In this document: one piece after another, positions 27,482-36,242 of the stretch
Layout: each line of letters starts with the position of its first letter
How positions within the stretch are numbered: the first letter of the stretch is position 1
The notes under the pieces: generated by a model
Told to the model about the DNA's origin: nothing
What the model saw: the letters and a program-made list of their open reading frames with translations, nothing else
The model's database searches: none
Translations under genes and position numbers: made by a program
Origin: JAEUIT01 sp044220875
GTDB lineage: Bacteria; Planctomycetota; Phycisphaerae; Phycisphaerales; SM1A02
Assembly: GCA_044220875.1 (NCBI GenBank)
Contig: JBGAQH010000009.1
Location: 1-64,000 of the forward strand
Direction of reading: 5' to 3'
Length of the DNA: 64,000 nt

Positions 27482-28162
27482 TCAGCCCGTCCATCCCCCA
27501 AGCAGGACGGCGAGGTCCTCGCCGTCCACCGTGCCGTTGTGATTGAGATCGGCGTTGACGTCGCTCGTGCCCCAGCTGCCGAGCAGCGTTGCCAAATCGC
27601 TCCCATTGACCTTGTTGTCGCCGTTCACGTCCCCGGGCAGCACCAGCGTGAACGAGACGCCGGTGTTGATCGCCGGCCAGAGCGCGTCCTCCTCGGCCAT
27701 GATGCCGTCGCTGGCAAGCGCGCCGCCCTTCGGACCGATCACGGCGCCGAAGTTGAAGAGGAGGCTCACGTCGCCCGACTGCTCGACCATCATGAGGTTC
27801 TGCGAACTGATCGCAATCGAGTAGTTCGAGACCTGGAATCCGTACACACCAGGAACCGTCGACGAGAACGTGCCGGAGAAGAGCGTCGACCGCTCGAAGA
27901 GATATGGAACGAAGACATACGGATTCGTGGGGCTCGCGGGCAATCCGACCGCAGCCGGCGCGGAGAAGATCAGGATGCTCGCGGGATCGACCTCGGTGCC
28001 ATTGCCGTTCGCGTCGAGCGGAATGCCGATCAGGCGTCCGGTGATCGACTGCCCCGAGTAGCTCATGGAGAAGTTGAAGTCGGCGGCCATCGCGCGGGCG
28101 GATGCTCCGCCAGCGAATGCAAGTGCGGCACGACCGAGCCATGCGGACCATCGCTGATTCAT
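27482..28162 (-). CDS. Secreted protein with dockerin-like C-terminus
   Basis: A 226-residue protein when started at the ATG at 28162, which gives a signal peptide (WLGRAALAFAGGASARAMA). The middle is a beta-rich domain of unknown type. The last 55 residues carry two calcium-loop units (DVNGDNKVNGSDLATLLGSW and DLNHNGTVDGEDLAVLLGGW). Its 3' end faces the repeat-filled spacer. The function is unknown beyond export and probable anchoring or assembly through the C-terminal module. Confidence 0.8.
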   Translation of the reverse strand: MNQRWSAWLGRAALAFAGGASARAMAADFNFSMSYSGQSITGRLIGIPLDANGNGTEVDPASILIFSAPAAVGLPASPTNPYVFVPYLFERSTLFSGTFSSTVPGVYGFQVSNYSIAISSQNLMMVEQSGDVSLLFNFGAVIGPKGGALASDGIMAEEDALWPAINTGVSFTLVLPGDVNGDNKVNGSDLATLLGSWGTSDVNADLNHNGTVDGEDLAVLLGGWTG

Positions 28163-28557
28163 GCGTGTGCTCCCGAAGCCCACGATCTCCGAACGGACGT
28201 CGATCGCGAGCGGGAACGGAAGTGCGGGCGCCCGGTGACCGGATACACGGAACATCGCTCCGCGAGGAAAGTCGCTGCGGAATGTGGCGACGCGGCGCTC
28301 CCGTCCGCTGGATGGTTGCCTCGTTCACGGCCTGTCCCCGTACCGGTCCGCGTTGGGCAACGAGAGCGGCATGCCGTTCGAATGGGGCTGGGAGGTTGCG
28401 TTCGCGCCACTCCGCTGCGCCCAAACTCCCCTGACCGACATCACATACGGCGGGTTCGGCTCCGGATCGGCCCGCTGCACACGCCGATCGACGCCCACAC
28501 CGCGGCCAGCGTCGCCAGAACTGCGCTGGCGATGCGTTAGGGCGCTCGGCGAATGGG
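28163..28557. other. 395-base stretch without a supported gene
   Basis: Open frames exist on both strands, but they lack starts, signal peptides or motifs. Part of the stretch may be decayed upstream sequence of the dockerin-like gene fragment that follows (an IEVDHLQF-like segment appears just downstream). Confidence 0.45.
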
Positions 28558-28830
28558 GTGGCAGCACCATCGTGGTCCGCCGACGGCGGGATCGAAGTCG
28601 ATCACCTGCAATTCATCGCGGGCCGAGGCTGCGCGACCTCAAGCGACATCGATGGCGATGGCCAGGTCGGCGCCGCGGACCTGACGCTCTCGCTCGGCTC
28701 GTGGGGGATCTGCTGCGGCGGATGCGGCGCCGATCTCGACCGGGACGGAGTCGTGGGCGGCCCCGACCTCGCGACGCTGCTCGGCGCATGGGGAGCGATC
28801 GGCGCTCGCGGCAGACGCGCCGGAGTCGGA
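28558..28830 (+). pseudogene. Fragment of a dockerin-like secreted protein
   Basis: The reading frame contains two recognisable C-terminal calcium-loop units, DIDGDGQVGAADLTLSLGSW and DLDRDGVVGGPDLATLLGAW, preceded by a short VDHLQFIAGR segment. No signal peptide or body of the protein exists upstream, because stops interrupt the frame near 28432. The frame also runs past the normal stop position into the VOC gene. This is a decayed or truncated gene. Confidence 0.6.
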
Positions 28831-28855
28831 CGGCCGCCCGCTGTAGCATTCCCCC

Positions 28856-29362
28856 ATGAGCGTCGCACCCATCGATCCGCGCGTCGGGATTGGCCATGTC
28901 CATCTGAAGGTCGCGGACCTCGAACGGTCGCTTCGCTTCTATCGCGATGTCCTCGGCTTCGAGGTCACGCAACGCTATGGCCAGGACGCGGTCTTCCTCT
29001 CGGCCGGCGGCTATCACCATCACCTCGGACTCAACACGTGGGAAAGCCGCGGCGGCACGGCGCCGCCACCGGGGACGACCGGCCTGTTTCATGTCGCAAT
29101 CCTCTATCCGACGCGAGCCGCGCTGGCCGACGCCCTGCGGCGACTGCTCCGCGCTGGCATTCGGCTCACCGGCGCCTCCGACCATGGCGTGAGCGAGGCC
29201 CTCTACCTCAACGACCCCGACGGCAACGGCGTCGAACTCGCCTGGGATCGCCCGGCGAGCGAGTGGCCGCGAACACCGGACGGTGGACTTGCGATGCACA
29301 CGCGACGGCTTGATCTCGATGCGCTCGCAGCCGAGGCGCGGCGAGTCGGTGATGTTGATTGA
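28856..29362 (+). CDS. VOC-family (glyoxalase/extradiol dioxygenase-like) protein
   Basis: A 168-residue vicinal-oxygen-chelate protein. It opens with IGHVHLKVADLERSLRFYRDVLGF, the classic first beta-alpha-beta unit with a metal-ligand His. The second unit contains LFHVAILYPTRAALADAL and ends in YLNDPDGNGVELAWDRP, which carries the Glu ligand. This pattern is close to the CatE/glyoxalase-like branch (catechol-2,3-dioxygenase-type annotation). The substrate cannot be told from sequence. A soluble enzyme with no signal peptide. Confidence 0.88.
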   Translation: MSVAPIDPRVGIGHVHLKVADLERSLRFYRDVLGFEVTQRYGQDAVFLSAGGYHHHLGLNTWESRGGTAPPPGTTGLFHVAILYPTRAALADALRRLLRAGIRLTGASDHGVSEALYLNDPDGNGVELAWDRPASEWPRTPDGGLAMHTRRLDLDALAAEARRVGDVD

Positions 29363-29487
29363 CACGTCTCGACCACTCGGTCCTTGCCTGGTCTCAGTGT
29401 CGCCATCTCGATCGTCGCACATGCCGCAGCGAGCGTCGCGGGCACCGCGATGACACAGCCAAGCAACGCGACGCCGCCACGTTGCCG

Positions 29488-30069
29488 ATGAGCCGGTGTG
29501 CGGTAGACTCCCGTCTCGACCTCGTGCAACGCCGCCACGTCCAACCTGCCGTTCGCGTGCTGCTGACGTGGCTGCTCGTTTTTGCGGTGACAGGGGTCGG
29601 ATTCGGGCCGCTTGCTGGGCCGGCGACCGACGAGAGGTTCCCGTGCGAGCACTGCCTGTGCGGCTGCGCCTCGGCCGCCGAATGCTGGAGCGACTGCTGC
29701 TGCCACACGCCGCTCGAGCGAGCTCGCTGGGCGCTCGTGAATGGCGTCGCCGTGCCGACGTGGGCCCGCCAAACACTCGAGGCCGTCAACGAGATCCAAG
29801 CGACGCTTGACCCGACCGTCGATCTCGCCACGCTTCCCGCCTGCTGCCGTTCCCGGCTCCTCGGCCCGACCGCACAGGGCGCCAATGACCACGCCACGTG
29901 CAAGCAGCGACCCGCGCTGAGCGCGGGCGGCACCGCACTCCTGTGCCTCGCTCCGAAGTCCTCAGAACTTCGGTACGTGGCGCCACTCGTGGGATTCGTG
30001 CAACCCGCGATCGATCGCAAGCTGACGCTCGGCGACCCAGAGCCATCGGTCCCTCCGCCGCGGGCCTGA
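29488..30069 (+). CDS. Cys-rich single-span membrane protein
   Basis: A 193-residue protein taken from the ATG at 29488. One hydrophobic segment (VLLTWLLVFAVTGVGFGPL) is followed by a dense cysteine block, CEHCLCGCASAAECWSDCCC, then an aromatic helix, a CC pair and more Cys residues. Proteins with this block occur in planctomycetes and are uncharacterised. The Cys cluster suggests metal binding or disulfide formation outside the membrane. The neighbour downstream is a secreted protein whose mature part starts with four His residues, so a joint metal-related role is possible but unproven. Confidence 0.7.
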   Translation: MSRCAVDSRLDLVQRRHVQPAVRVLLTWLLVFAVTGVGFGPLAGPATDERFPCEHCLCGCASAAECWSDCCCHTPLERARWALVNGVAVPTWARQTLEAVNEIQATLDPTVDLATLPACCRSRLLGPTAQGANDHATCKQRPALSAGGTALLCLAPKSSELRYVAPLVGFVQPAIDRKLTLGDPEPSVPPPRA

Positions 30070-30217
30070 GCCTCATCGACATTCACTTCAACGAAGACGA
30101 CCGATCCTCCGCACCGTGCGTGAGCGATCGGCATTTGGTTGTCGCGCACCATCGCCACAGTGCTTGGACGGCGAGCGCGGCGCCATCAATGACATCCATT
30201 GCAATACAAGGACTCCA

Positions 30218-30976
30218 ATGAAGATTCAGACCACGCTGCTTGCCTCGGCAGCAGCCATCGCGTTCGCCGCGGCGCCGGCGTTCGCCCATCATCACCACGT
30301 CACTGTCCGCACCCCGACCGGAACGCCAGGCGAGCAGCTTCAGCTCGTCGTCGGCTACTACGAGGACGAGCTCGACCTCTCGATCGACCCGTCGAGCGGC
30401 CAGATTCTCGACGGCGATTCGACGTTCGTGGTTGCCCTTCCGACGCTGATCGACAGCGGCCCGCTCGCGGGCATGTTCACCGGCGACGGCCTCTCCCTGA
30501 CCAGCGATTTCTACGCGAAGGAGGGTGTCCTCAACGGCGGCGACATGTACTACGAGATGGTCGCCATCGTTCCCGTCGAGGGCGATCCCACCAACGGCGC
30601 GTGGTGCACCACCGACGAGGTCACCGGCGAGGTGAACGTCGAGGCGACGAGCCTCGGCGAGACCCGGATCGAGCGGAGCCTGCACGTCGGCGTCGGAGGA
30701 CACCCACACGGCCAGATTCTCGCGCTCGCGGCGGATGGCGAGTACGACGTGACGCTCGTCGCGTGGGACCTCAATGGCATCTTCCTCGACAGCGACCCGG
30801 TGGTCGTTCGCGTGCATGCGCACGTGCCGACGCCGGACTTTGACGGGGATGGCGCTGTCGGCGCCGCGGATCTCGCGTTCCTCCTCGGCGCGTGGGGAAC
30901 GCATGAGGCCGACCTGAACGGAGACGCAACGACGGACGCGACGGATCTTGCGCTGCTTCTTGGGGCGTGGGGTTGA
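30218..30976 (+). CDS. Secreted His-tract protein with dockerin-like C-terminus
   Basis: A 252-residue exported protein. The ATG at 30218 starts a signal peptide (TTLLASAAAIAFAAAPAFA), and the mature protein begins HHHHVTVRTPTG. The body (about 25-200) is beta-rich with two further His pairs (LHVGVGGHPHG, VHAHV), which may bind a divalent metal. The C-terminal 50 residues hold two calcium-loop units that end in LLGAWG. The upstream neighbour is a Cys-rich membrane protein on the same strand. Function unknown. Confidence 0.8.
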   Translation: MKIQTTLLASAAAIAFAAAPAFAHHHHVTVRTPTGTPGEQLQLVVGYYEDELDLSIDPSSGQILDGDSTFVVALPTLIDSGPLAGMFTGDGLSLTSDFYAKEGVLNGGDMYYEMVAIVPVEGDPTNGAWCTTDEVTGEVNVEATSLGETRIERSLHVGVGGHPHGQILALAADGEYDVTLVAWDLNGIFLDSDPVVVRVHAHVPTPDFDGDGAVGAADLAFLLGAWGTHEADLNGDATTDATDLALLLGAWG

Positions 30977-31477
30977 TTGAGTCGGTCGATCAGGACCGCT
31001 GATCGAACCTCGACGATTGTGGTCTGGTTCTCCAGGCCGCACGCCGTTCACGACCGCCCCCGCCTCGTGCGGGGGCGGTCAGCGCGTCACTCCCCGGAGG
31101 ACTCGCGCGACGACGATTCGCGTCTGCACCGACACCCGCGCTGATCATCGACCCTGATGAACGATCATGTGGCAGCGTGCATGCCTCGCCCGCACGCCTC
31201 GCCCGCACGCCTCGCCTCCAAGCCTCCATCACATGCGCTGCAGGCGCCCTCCCGGACCGTCACTCCCATGGTCGGTCCGAAACTTGCGGCGCCTCGGTCC
31301 GCACTCGATGCGCCGTCTGGGAATCGGCCTGTCGCCCGCAGGCACGTCCACCCAACGGATCTCTCGCCCTTTCATTCGACGTCGGCACTGACCTGCGATC
31401 GAAGGTCTCCCCCGCACTGCCCCCCATCGGCGCCTGCCGATGGCCACCATCCTCCGTCTCACTCGAGATTCGCCCTC
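30977..31477. other. 501-base intergenic stretch with a strong hairpin
   Basis: No gene is supported. It contains the 12-bp stem hairpin at 31052-31080 and a direct-repeat tract of CGCCTCGCCCGCACGC type near 31188-31215. The promoter of the following lipoprotein gene presumably lies in its second half. Confidence 0.5.
31052..31080 (+). terminator. GC-rich hairpin downstream of the His-tract protein gene
   Basis: GACCGCCCCCGC (31052-31063) pairs perfectly with GCGGGGGCGGTC (31069-31080) around a CTCGT loop. There is no T-tract. It lies 75 bases after the stop at 30976 and is probably a terminator or 3'-end stabiliser of that transcript. Confidence 0.6.
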
Positions 31478-32284
31478 ATGACGTCACACCTCGCTTCGCC
31501 CCAGATCGTGGCATCGCTCCGCCTCCTCGCCTTCGCCGGTCTCCTTGCTGCGGCAAGCCTCGCCACCGGCTGCGCGACCGACCATGTCATCGCCGCACCG
31601 CCCGGCGCGAACGATTCCGTACGGCCCGTCCCGCCGCTCACTCCACCTGCGACGGGGATCATCGACGTCGCGTTCGTTGTGGCGCCGGACGCCGAAGTCG
31701 TGGACTTCGCCGGACCATGGGGCGTCTTCGAGTACGCCAACACCGACAGCGCCGGCGGAAACCCCTTCCACCTCTTCACCGTCGCAGAGAGCCTCGACCC
31801 TGTGGTCTGCTCGGGTGGCATGACCATCGTCCCGACCCACACCTTCGAGAACGCGCCGCAGCCGACGATCATCGTGGTCCCCGCGATGGGCGAGCCATCG
31901 GCGGCGCTCCTCGCATGGCTTCGCAGCGCTGCGGCCGTGCCCGCGACGGAGCTCGACGGTCTTGCCGCGGACAGGATCCGCGCCTGTCCGGACCCACAGC
32001 GCGTGCTGTCGTATGTCGGCGGGCGAGGGAAGCTACCGGAGCTCTTCGGCGAGGACCGCATGCGCTACGCGGCAGCCTTCTATGCGGCGTCGTCCTCGTT
32101 CGTGCGTCACCTTGCCCGCCGGGACGGCGGCTATGGACGTCTTCTCGTCGCGATCAGGGCCTTCGCGCACGAGCATGCGGAGTACGAACGACTGAGCGGT
32201 CGTCCTATCGACGTCCTCCGACGGGAGTGGATGAGTGAGATCGGCCTCGATGCCGCGAATCTTCCCTCCTCGCGAGTACCGTGA
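31478..32284 (+). CDS. Lipoprotein with N-terminal half of a DJ-1/PfpI domain joined to an unrelated C-terminus
   Basis: A 268-residue protein with a lipoprotein signal (AAASLATGC, Cys32). Residues 60-150 are the first half of a DJ-1/PfpI domain: IIDVAFVVAPDAEVVDFAGPW through IIVVPAMG and LLAWLRS. The second half of that fold, with the nucleophile-elbow Cys, is absent. From about residue 165 the sequence changes to YAAAFYAASSSFVRHLARRD and PIDVLRREWMSEIGL, which resembles the C-terminal end of a peptidase-MA-like or DUF1570-type protein. It therefore looks like a gene fused across a deletion. Enzymatic DJ-1 activity is unlikely. Confidence 0.7.
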   Translation: MTSHLASPQIVASLRLLAFAGLLAAASLATGCATDHVIAAPPGANDSVRPVPPLTPPATGIIDVAFVVAPDAEVVDFAGPWGVFEYANTDSAGGNPFHLFTVAESLDPVVCSGGMTIVPTHTFENAPQPTIIVVPAMGEPSAALLAWLRSAAAVPATELDGLAADRIRACPDPQRVLSYVGGRGKLPELFGEDRMRYAAAFYAASSSFVRHLARRDGGYGRLLVAIRAFAHEHAEYERLSGRPIDVLRREWMSEIGLDAANLPSSRVP

Positions 32285-32364
32285 CGTCGCTTGCGACCGC
32301 ACTCTCCCTCCGACCCTTGCCCTCCCTCACTGACTTTTCTCCCCGGCACCGTACGCTGCCGCAC

Positions 32365-34824
32365 ATGCAATACGACCGAGCGAGATCCCGCTTCCTCCTT
32401 CCGGCACTCGTCTCCTCCCTTCTGCTCGCCAGCACCGCCTCTGCGGCACAGGCGCCCGAGTCGGTCGCGGTCGTGGTGAACGGCGACAGCTGGGCGTCGC
32501 TGACTGTTGCCAACGAGTACATCCACCTCCGACACATCCCGCCGAGCAACGTTGTCGTCCTCAGCGGGCTCTCCTCGTTCGACGCGATGGGCGCGGAGCA
32601 ATTCAGGAGCGAGGTCCTCGGTCCAACGCTCCAAGCCCTCGACTCGCGCGGCCTGCGCCCGCAGATCGATTGCATCGCCTACTCGCTCGACCTGCCGAAC
32701 GTCGTTCTCGTCCAGGGCGACATGCAGGGCAAGGCCTTCGCCCAAGTGATCACTCCGGCTGCCAGCGCCAACGGCGTGACCTACCTGCACGAGCTCTTCA
32801 TGCGCAGAGACACTGCGTACCTCGATCTCGACGTGAACCGCTACGCGCGCCGGACGCTTCCCCTGCCCGACGGCAAGTCGCTCAGTGCAGCGGAGCGCGC
32901 CGAGTACCAGCGCGGCATTGCCCTCTACGACCAGAAGAAGTATGCCGACGCGGTCACGGCGATCGCACCTGTCCTCGTCAGCCCGTGCAATGATGCCTCT
33001 GTCTACTACAATTTCGCCTGTTGTCAGGCCCTCGCCGGGCAGGCGGACGGCGCGATCGCCTCACTCAACCGTGCCGCCGCGATCGGCTGGCGGAACCACG
33101 GGCAGATGGCGAGCGACCCCGACCTGGCATCCCTGGCCGGACGCGCAGATTTCAAGGCGCTCGTTGGACGCATGAAGGCCGCTCGGATCGAGGTCCAGCC
33201 AACGACCGGCTTCCGCGCCGAGACGGCCTGGTCAACCTCGGGTGAGCCTGCCGCCGAGGGCCCGCATTACCTTCTCTCGACGATGCTCGGCGTCGCGTCG
33301 GGGCGCGGCAACTCAGTCGCCGAGGTCCTCGCCTGCCTGCGCCGCGCCCGGCTTGCCGACGGCACGGTCCCTCCCGGCACCATCTATCTGATGCGGAACG
33401 GCGACGTCCGCTCCACAACCCGCGAATGGGCCTTCGTGCCGCTCGTCGAGGCCCTTCGTCCGCTTGGCATCGCTGCCCGTGTCGAGGACGGCGTCCTTCC
33501 CCAAGGACACATCGACGTCGCCGGCGCAGTGGTGGGGACCGCCGAATTCCGCTGGTCCGATTCCCGAAGCGCCATCCTGCCCGGGGCGATCTGCGAGCAC
33601 CTCACGAGTTGCGGCGGCATGATGGGAGAGCGCGACGGGCAGACACCCTGCACCGAGTTCATCCGCGCCGGCGCCGCGGGAAGCTCCGGCGCGGTCACCG
33701 AACCCTACGCCCTCCAGGCGAAGTTTCCGAGCCCATTCATCCAGGCCCACTATGTCCGCGGCGCGACCCTGGCTGAGGCCTACTACCAATCGCTCGAGGG
33801 CCCCTATCAATTGCTTATCGTCGGCGACCCGCTCTGCTGCCCTTGGAGCGGCGAGCGAACGCCCGCTTTCGATGGCGTCGCGCCCGGCGACACCATCAGG
33901 GGAACCGTCACGGTCACGCCGCACGCCGCGCCAGGCGACGGCCCACCCCGGGTGTACGAGCTCTTCGTCGATGGTCGGCGACTCGGCCGCTGCCCAAGCG
34001 GCGGCAAGATCGGGTTGGACACCGCGGCACTTGCCGACGGGAGTCACCTCCTGTCGCTCGCCGCAACGAGAGGCGACGCACTGGCAACTCGCGATCGGGT
34101 GGAATGCGCGGTCACGGTTGCCAACCGCGGAGATGGCGGCGCAACGCTCTCGCTGCCTGCGAAGGCGGTCTTCGGCAGGCCCATCTCGGTCGAGGCCTCC
34201 TGCGACGGCGCCGCCTCGATCGACATCCTCCATTTCGGCCGGACCGTCGCGCGGATCGAGGGGCCGCACGGCCGAACGGAGATCGACCTCGAAACGGTTG
34301 GAGTCGGCCCGATCGAACTCGTGGCCGCGGCCCATCGTGACGGCAGAGAGACCCGCTCCGCACCCGCGATGGTTGACGTGGAGCTTCCGCTTCTTCCCTC
34401 CTCGTCCGCGCCGACAGGCACGGTGCCGGGTCTCGCCATCGTGGCCGGATCCGCCCCGCGGAAGCTTGTCCCGGAGACGCTCGATCCCGCATGGATCGCC
34501 TCTCGCGCCCAGGACGGCGGCGCCTTCGAGATCACCGGCCTCTTCGACGCGCCGGCCATCGACCTTTGGCAACTGCAGATCAAGACGAACACCGAAGCCG
34601 TCGTCGAGATGGACGGCGTGACCATCGCCCGCGTTCGCGGAGACGCTTGGCGATATGCCCCGGCCCGGCTCGCCGCTGGTACGCACCGCCTACGGATCAC
34701 GGGCCACGCGCCGCCCCGCGCGGCTGACGCACGGATGGACGTCCGGATCGGCTGCGCAGGAACGCAACACCCAAGTGACGCCCGGTTCCGCATTCCGAAG
34801 AATGAGACGGCGAAGGCGCCGTAA
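32365..34824 (+). CDS. TIGR03790-family secreted protein with a TPR-like insert
   Basis: An 819-residue exported protein from the ATG at 32365 (signal peptide ending TASAAQA). Residues 30-150 (SVAVVVNGDSWASLTVANEY, HIPPSNVVVLSG) and 280-500 (GTIYLMRNGDVRSTT, LTSCGGMMGERDGQTPCTEF, YQLLIVGDPLCCPW) follow the TIGR03790 pattern of planctomycete and related secreted proteins. A TPR-like unit (GIALYDQKKYADAVTAIAPV) is inserted in the middle. The C-terminal 300 residues contain Ig-like and jelly-roll-like strands. The function of this family is not known. The stop comes at 34824 and the next gene begins 180 bases later. Confidence 0.75.
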   Translation: MQYDRARSRFLLPALVSSLLLASTASAAQAPESVAVVVNGDSWASLTVANEYIHLRHIPPSNVVVLSGLSSFDAMGAEQFRSEVLGPTLQALDSRGLRPQIDCIAYSLDLPNVVLVQGDMQGKAFAQVITPAASANGVTYLHELFMRRDTAYLDLDVNRYARRTLPLPDGKSLSAAERAEYQRGIALYDQKKYADAVTAIAPVLVSPCNDASVYYNFACCQALAGQADGAIASLNRAAAIGWRNHGQMASDPDLASLAGRADFKALVGRMKAARIEVQPTTGFRAETAWSTSGEPAAEGPHYLLSTMLGVASGRGNSVAEVLACLRRARLADGTVPPGTIYLMRNGDVRSTTREWAFVPLVEALRPLGIAARVEDGVLPQGHIDVAGAVVGTAEFRWSDSRSAILPGAICEHLTSCGGMMGERDGQTPCTEFIRAGAAGSSGAVTEPYALQAKFPSPFIQAHYVRGATLAEAYYQSLEGPYQLLIVGDPLCCPWSGERTPAFDGVAPGDTIRGTVTVTPHAAPGDGPPRVYELFVDGRRLGRCPSGGKIGLDTAALADGSHLLSLAATRGDALATRDRVECAVTVANRGDGGATLSLPAKAVFGRPISVEASCDGAASIDILHFGRTVARIEGPHGRTEIDLETVGVGPIELVAAAHRDGRETRSAPAMVDVELPLLPSSSAPTGTVPGLAIVAGSAPRKLVPETLDPAWIASRAQDGGAFEITGLFDAPAIDLWQLQIKTNTEAVVEMDGVTIARVRGDAWRYAPARLAAGTHRLRITGHAPPRAADARMDVRIGCAGTQHPSDARFRIPKNETAKAP

Positions 34825-35006
34825 GCATCTGACCGCTCCATCGCGGCGAGGGCCTTGCGAAAGCCCGCGAGCGACAGCGGCTCCGCGCGATCTGCCCATG
34901 GACCGAACCCCCGGGGCATCGCGATGTCTCCGCTGAAGGTAGCCTATCCCCGCCTCGTCGCTACCGATTGCTGGCGGCGAGAGCACAACGCACCTTGGAG
35001 GTCCGC

Positions 35007-36050
35007 ATGCACCACACGACCCGACGCGAGTTCCTTGCCAGCGCCGTCACCCTCGCCGCACTCCCCACAACGCTGGCCGCATGCCATGGGGCAGGGCAAT
35101 CCGCTGGTGACAAGGCGCCCACGACGTCGGTCGGCATCGAGCGTCGCCGACTCGGCGCGACCGATCTCACCGTCACCGTCCTCGGCTTCGGCGGCGCGGA
35201 GATCGGCTATCAGAAGGTCGATCAGGCGGTCGTCGATCGTCTGCTGAACGCGGCCCTCGATGCGGGGCTGAACGTGATCGACACCGCGGAGTGCTACGCG
35301 GGATCCGAAGAGGCGATCGGCAAGGCCGTCGCGAGCCGCCGCAAGGACTTCCACCTCTTCACGAAGGTCGGTCACATGGAGTCGGGCGACGCCGGATGGA
35401 CGGCGGCGTCGATCGAGAAGTCGATCGAGCGCAGCCTCGAGCGGCTGAAGACCGACCACGTCGATCTCGTGCAGCTTCACTCCTGCAGCCGCGAGCTCCT
35501 CGAGAAGGGCGATTGCATTGCCGCCCTTGAGAAGGCGAAGAAGGCGGGCAAGACCCGCTACATCGGCTACAGCGGCGACTCGACCGCGGCGCTCTACGCG
35601 GTCGAGAGCGGACGCTTCGACACCTTGCAGACCTCGGTGAGCATCGCCGATCAGGAGTGCCTCGAGCTCACGCTGCCGAAGGCCAAGGCGAAGAACATGG
35701 GCGTCATCGCCAAGCGCCCGATCGCCAACGCCGTGTGGCGCTACGACGAGGAACCGAAGGACGGCTACGTCGTCGACTACTGGAAGCGCCTCCGCAAGCT
35801 CGACTATGACTTCACCCGCGGCGACGCCCGCAACGCGACCGGCCCCGACGGCGCCGCTGGCGTGGCGTTGCGCTTCACGCTCGCCGTGCCGGGACTGCAC
35901 GTCGCCATCGTCGGCACGACGAAGCCCGAGCGCTGGAAGCAGAACGCCGACATGCTCCGCGAGGGGGGAGCGCTCTCGGCCGAGCGGATTCAGGCGATCC
36001 GCGCCCGCTGGAAGGAAGCCTCCGAGGCCGGCTGGACCGGACGCACCTGA
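35007..36050 (+). CDS. Tat-exported aldo/keto reductase
   Basis: A 347-residue protein. The N-terminus TTRREFLASAVTLAALP carries a twin-arginine signal with an AAC lipobox-like end. The body is an aldo/keto reductase TIM barrel: LGFGGAEIGYQ, NVIDTAECYAGSE with the catalytic Asp and Tyr, FTKVG with the Lys, and VDLVQLHSC with the His. NADPH-binding residues should lie in the C-terminal part (VAIVGTTKPERW). Tat export suggests that it folds with its cofactor before transport. The physiological substrate is unknown. The ATG at 35007 has TTGGAGGT 8 bases upstream. Confidence 0.9.
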   Translation: MHHTTRREFLASAVTLAALPTTLAACHGAGQSAGDKAPTTSVGIERRRLGATDLTVTVLGFGGAEIGYQKVDQAVVDRLLNAALDAGLNVIDTAECYAGSEEAIGKAVASRRKDFHLFTKVGHMESGDAGWTAASIEKSIERSLERLKTDHVDLVQLHSCSRELLEKGDCIAALEKAKKAGKTRYIGYSGDSTAALYAVESGRFDTLQTSVSIADQECLELTLPKAKAKNMGVIAKRPIANAVWRYDEEPKDGYVVDYWKRLRKLDYDFTRGDARNATGPDGAAGVALRFTLAVPGLHVAIVGTTKPERWKQNADMLREGGALSAERIQAIRARWKEASEAGWTGRT

Positions 36051-36174
36051 GCGCGGCGCGACGGCGGCGACAACACGCGAACGGTACGTCGGCAGCGTCA
36101 TCGCGTCGGCGATGTCCCATCCACTGGGCGGAGCACCCGCGTCCAACGGAGCATGGTTCTCCTCTACACTGCGT

Positions 36175-36202
36175 GTCCACTGTGAACCGTCCACTGTGAA
36201 CC
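36175..36202 (+). repeat. Tandem 14-base duplication upstream of serS
   Basis: GTCCACTGTGAACC occurs twice with no spacer (36175-36188 and 36189-36202), ending 40 bases before the serS start. It could be part of the serS promoter region or a repeat scar; nothing in the sequence settles this. Confidence 0.7.
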
Positions 36203-36242
36203 CTACGGTGAGTCCATGTGGGCTTTTCGGGCAGGCATCGCC

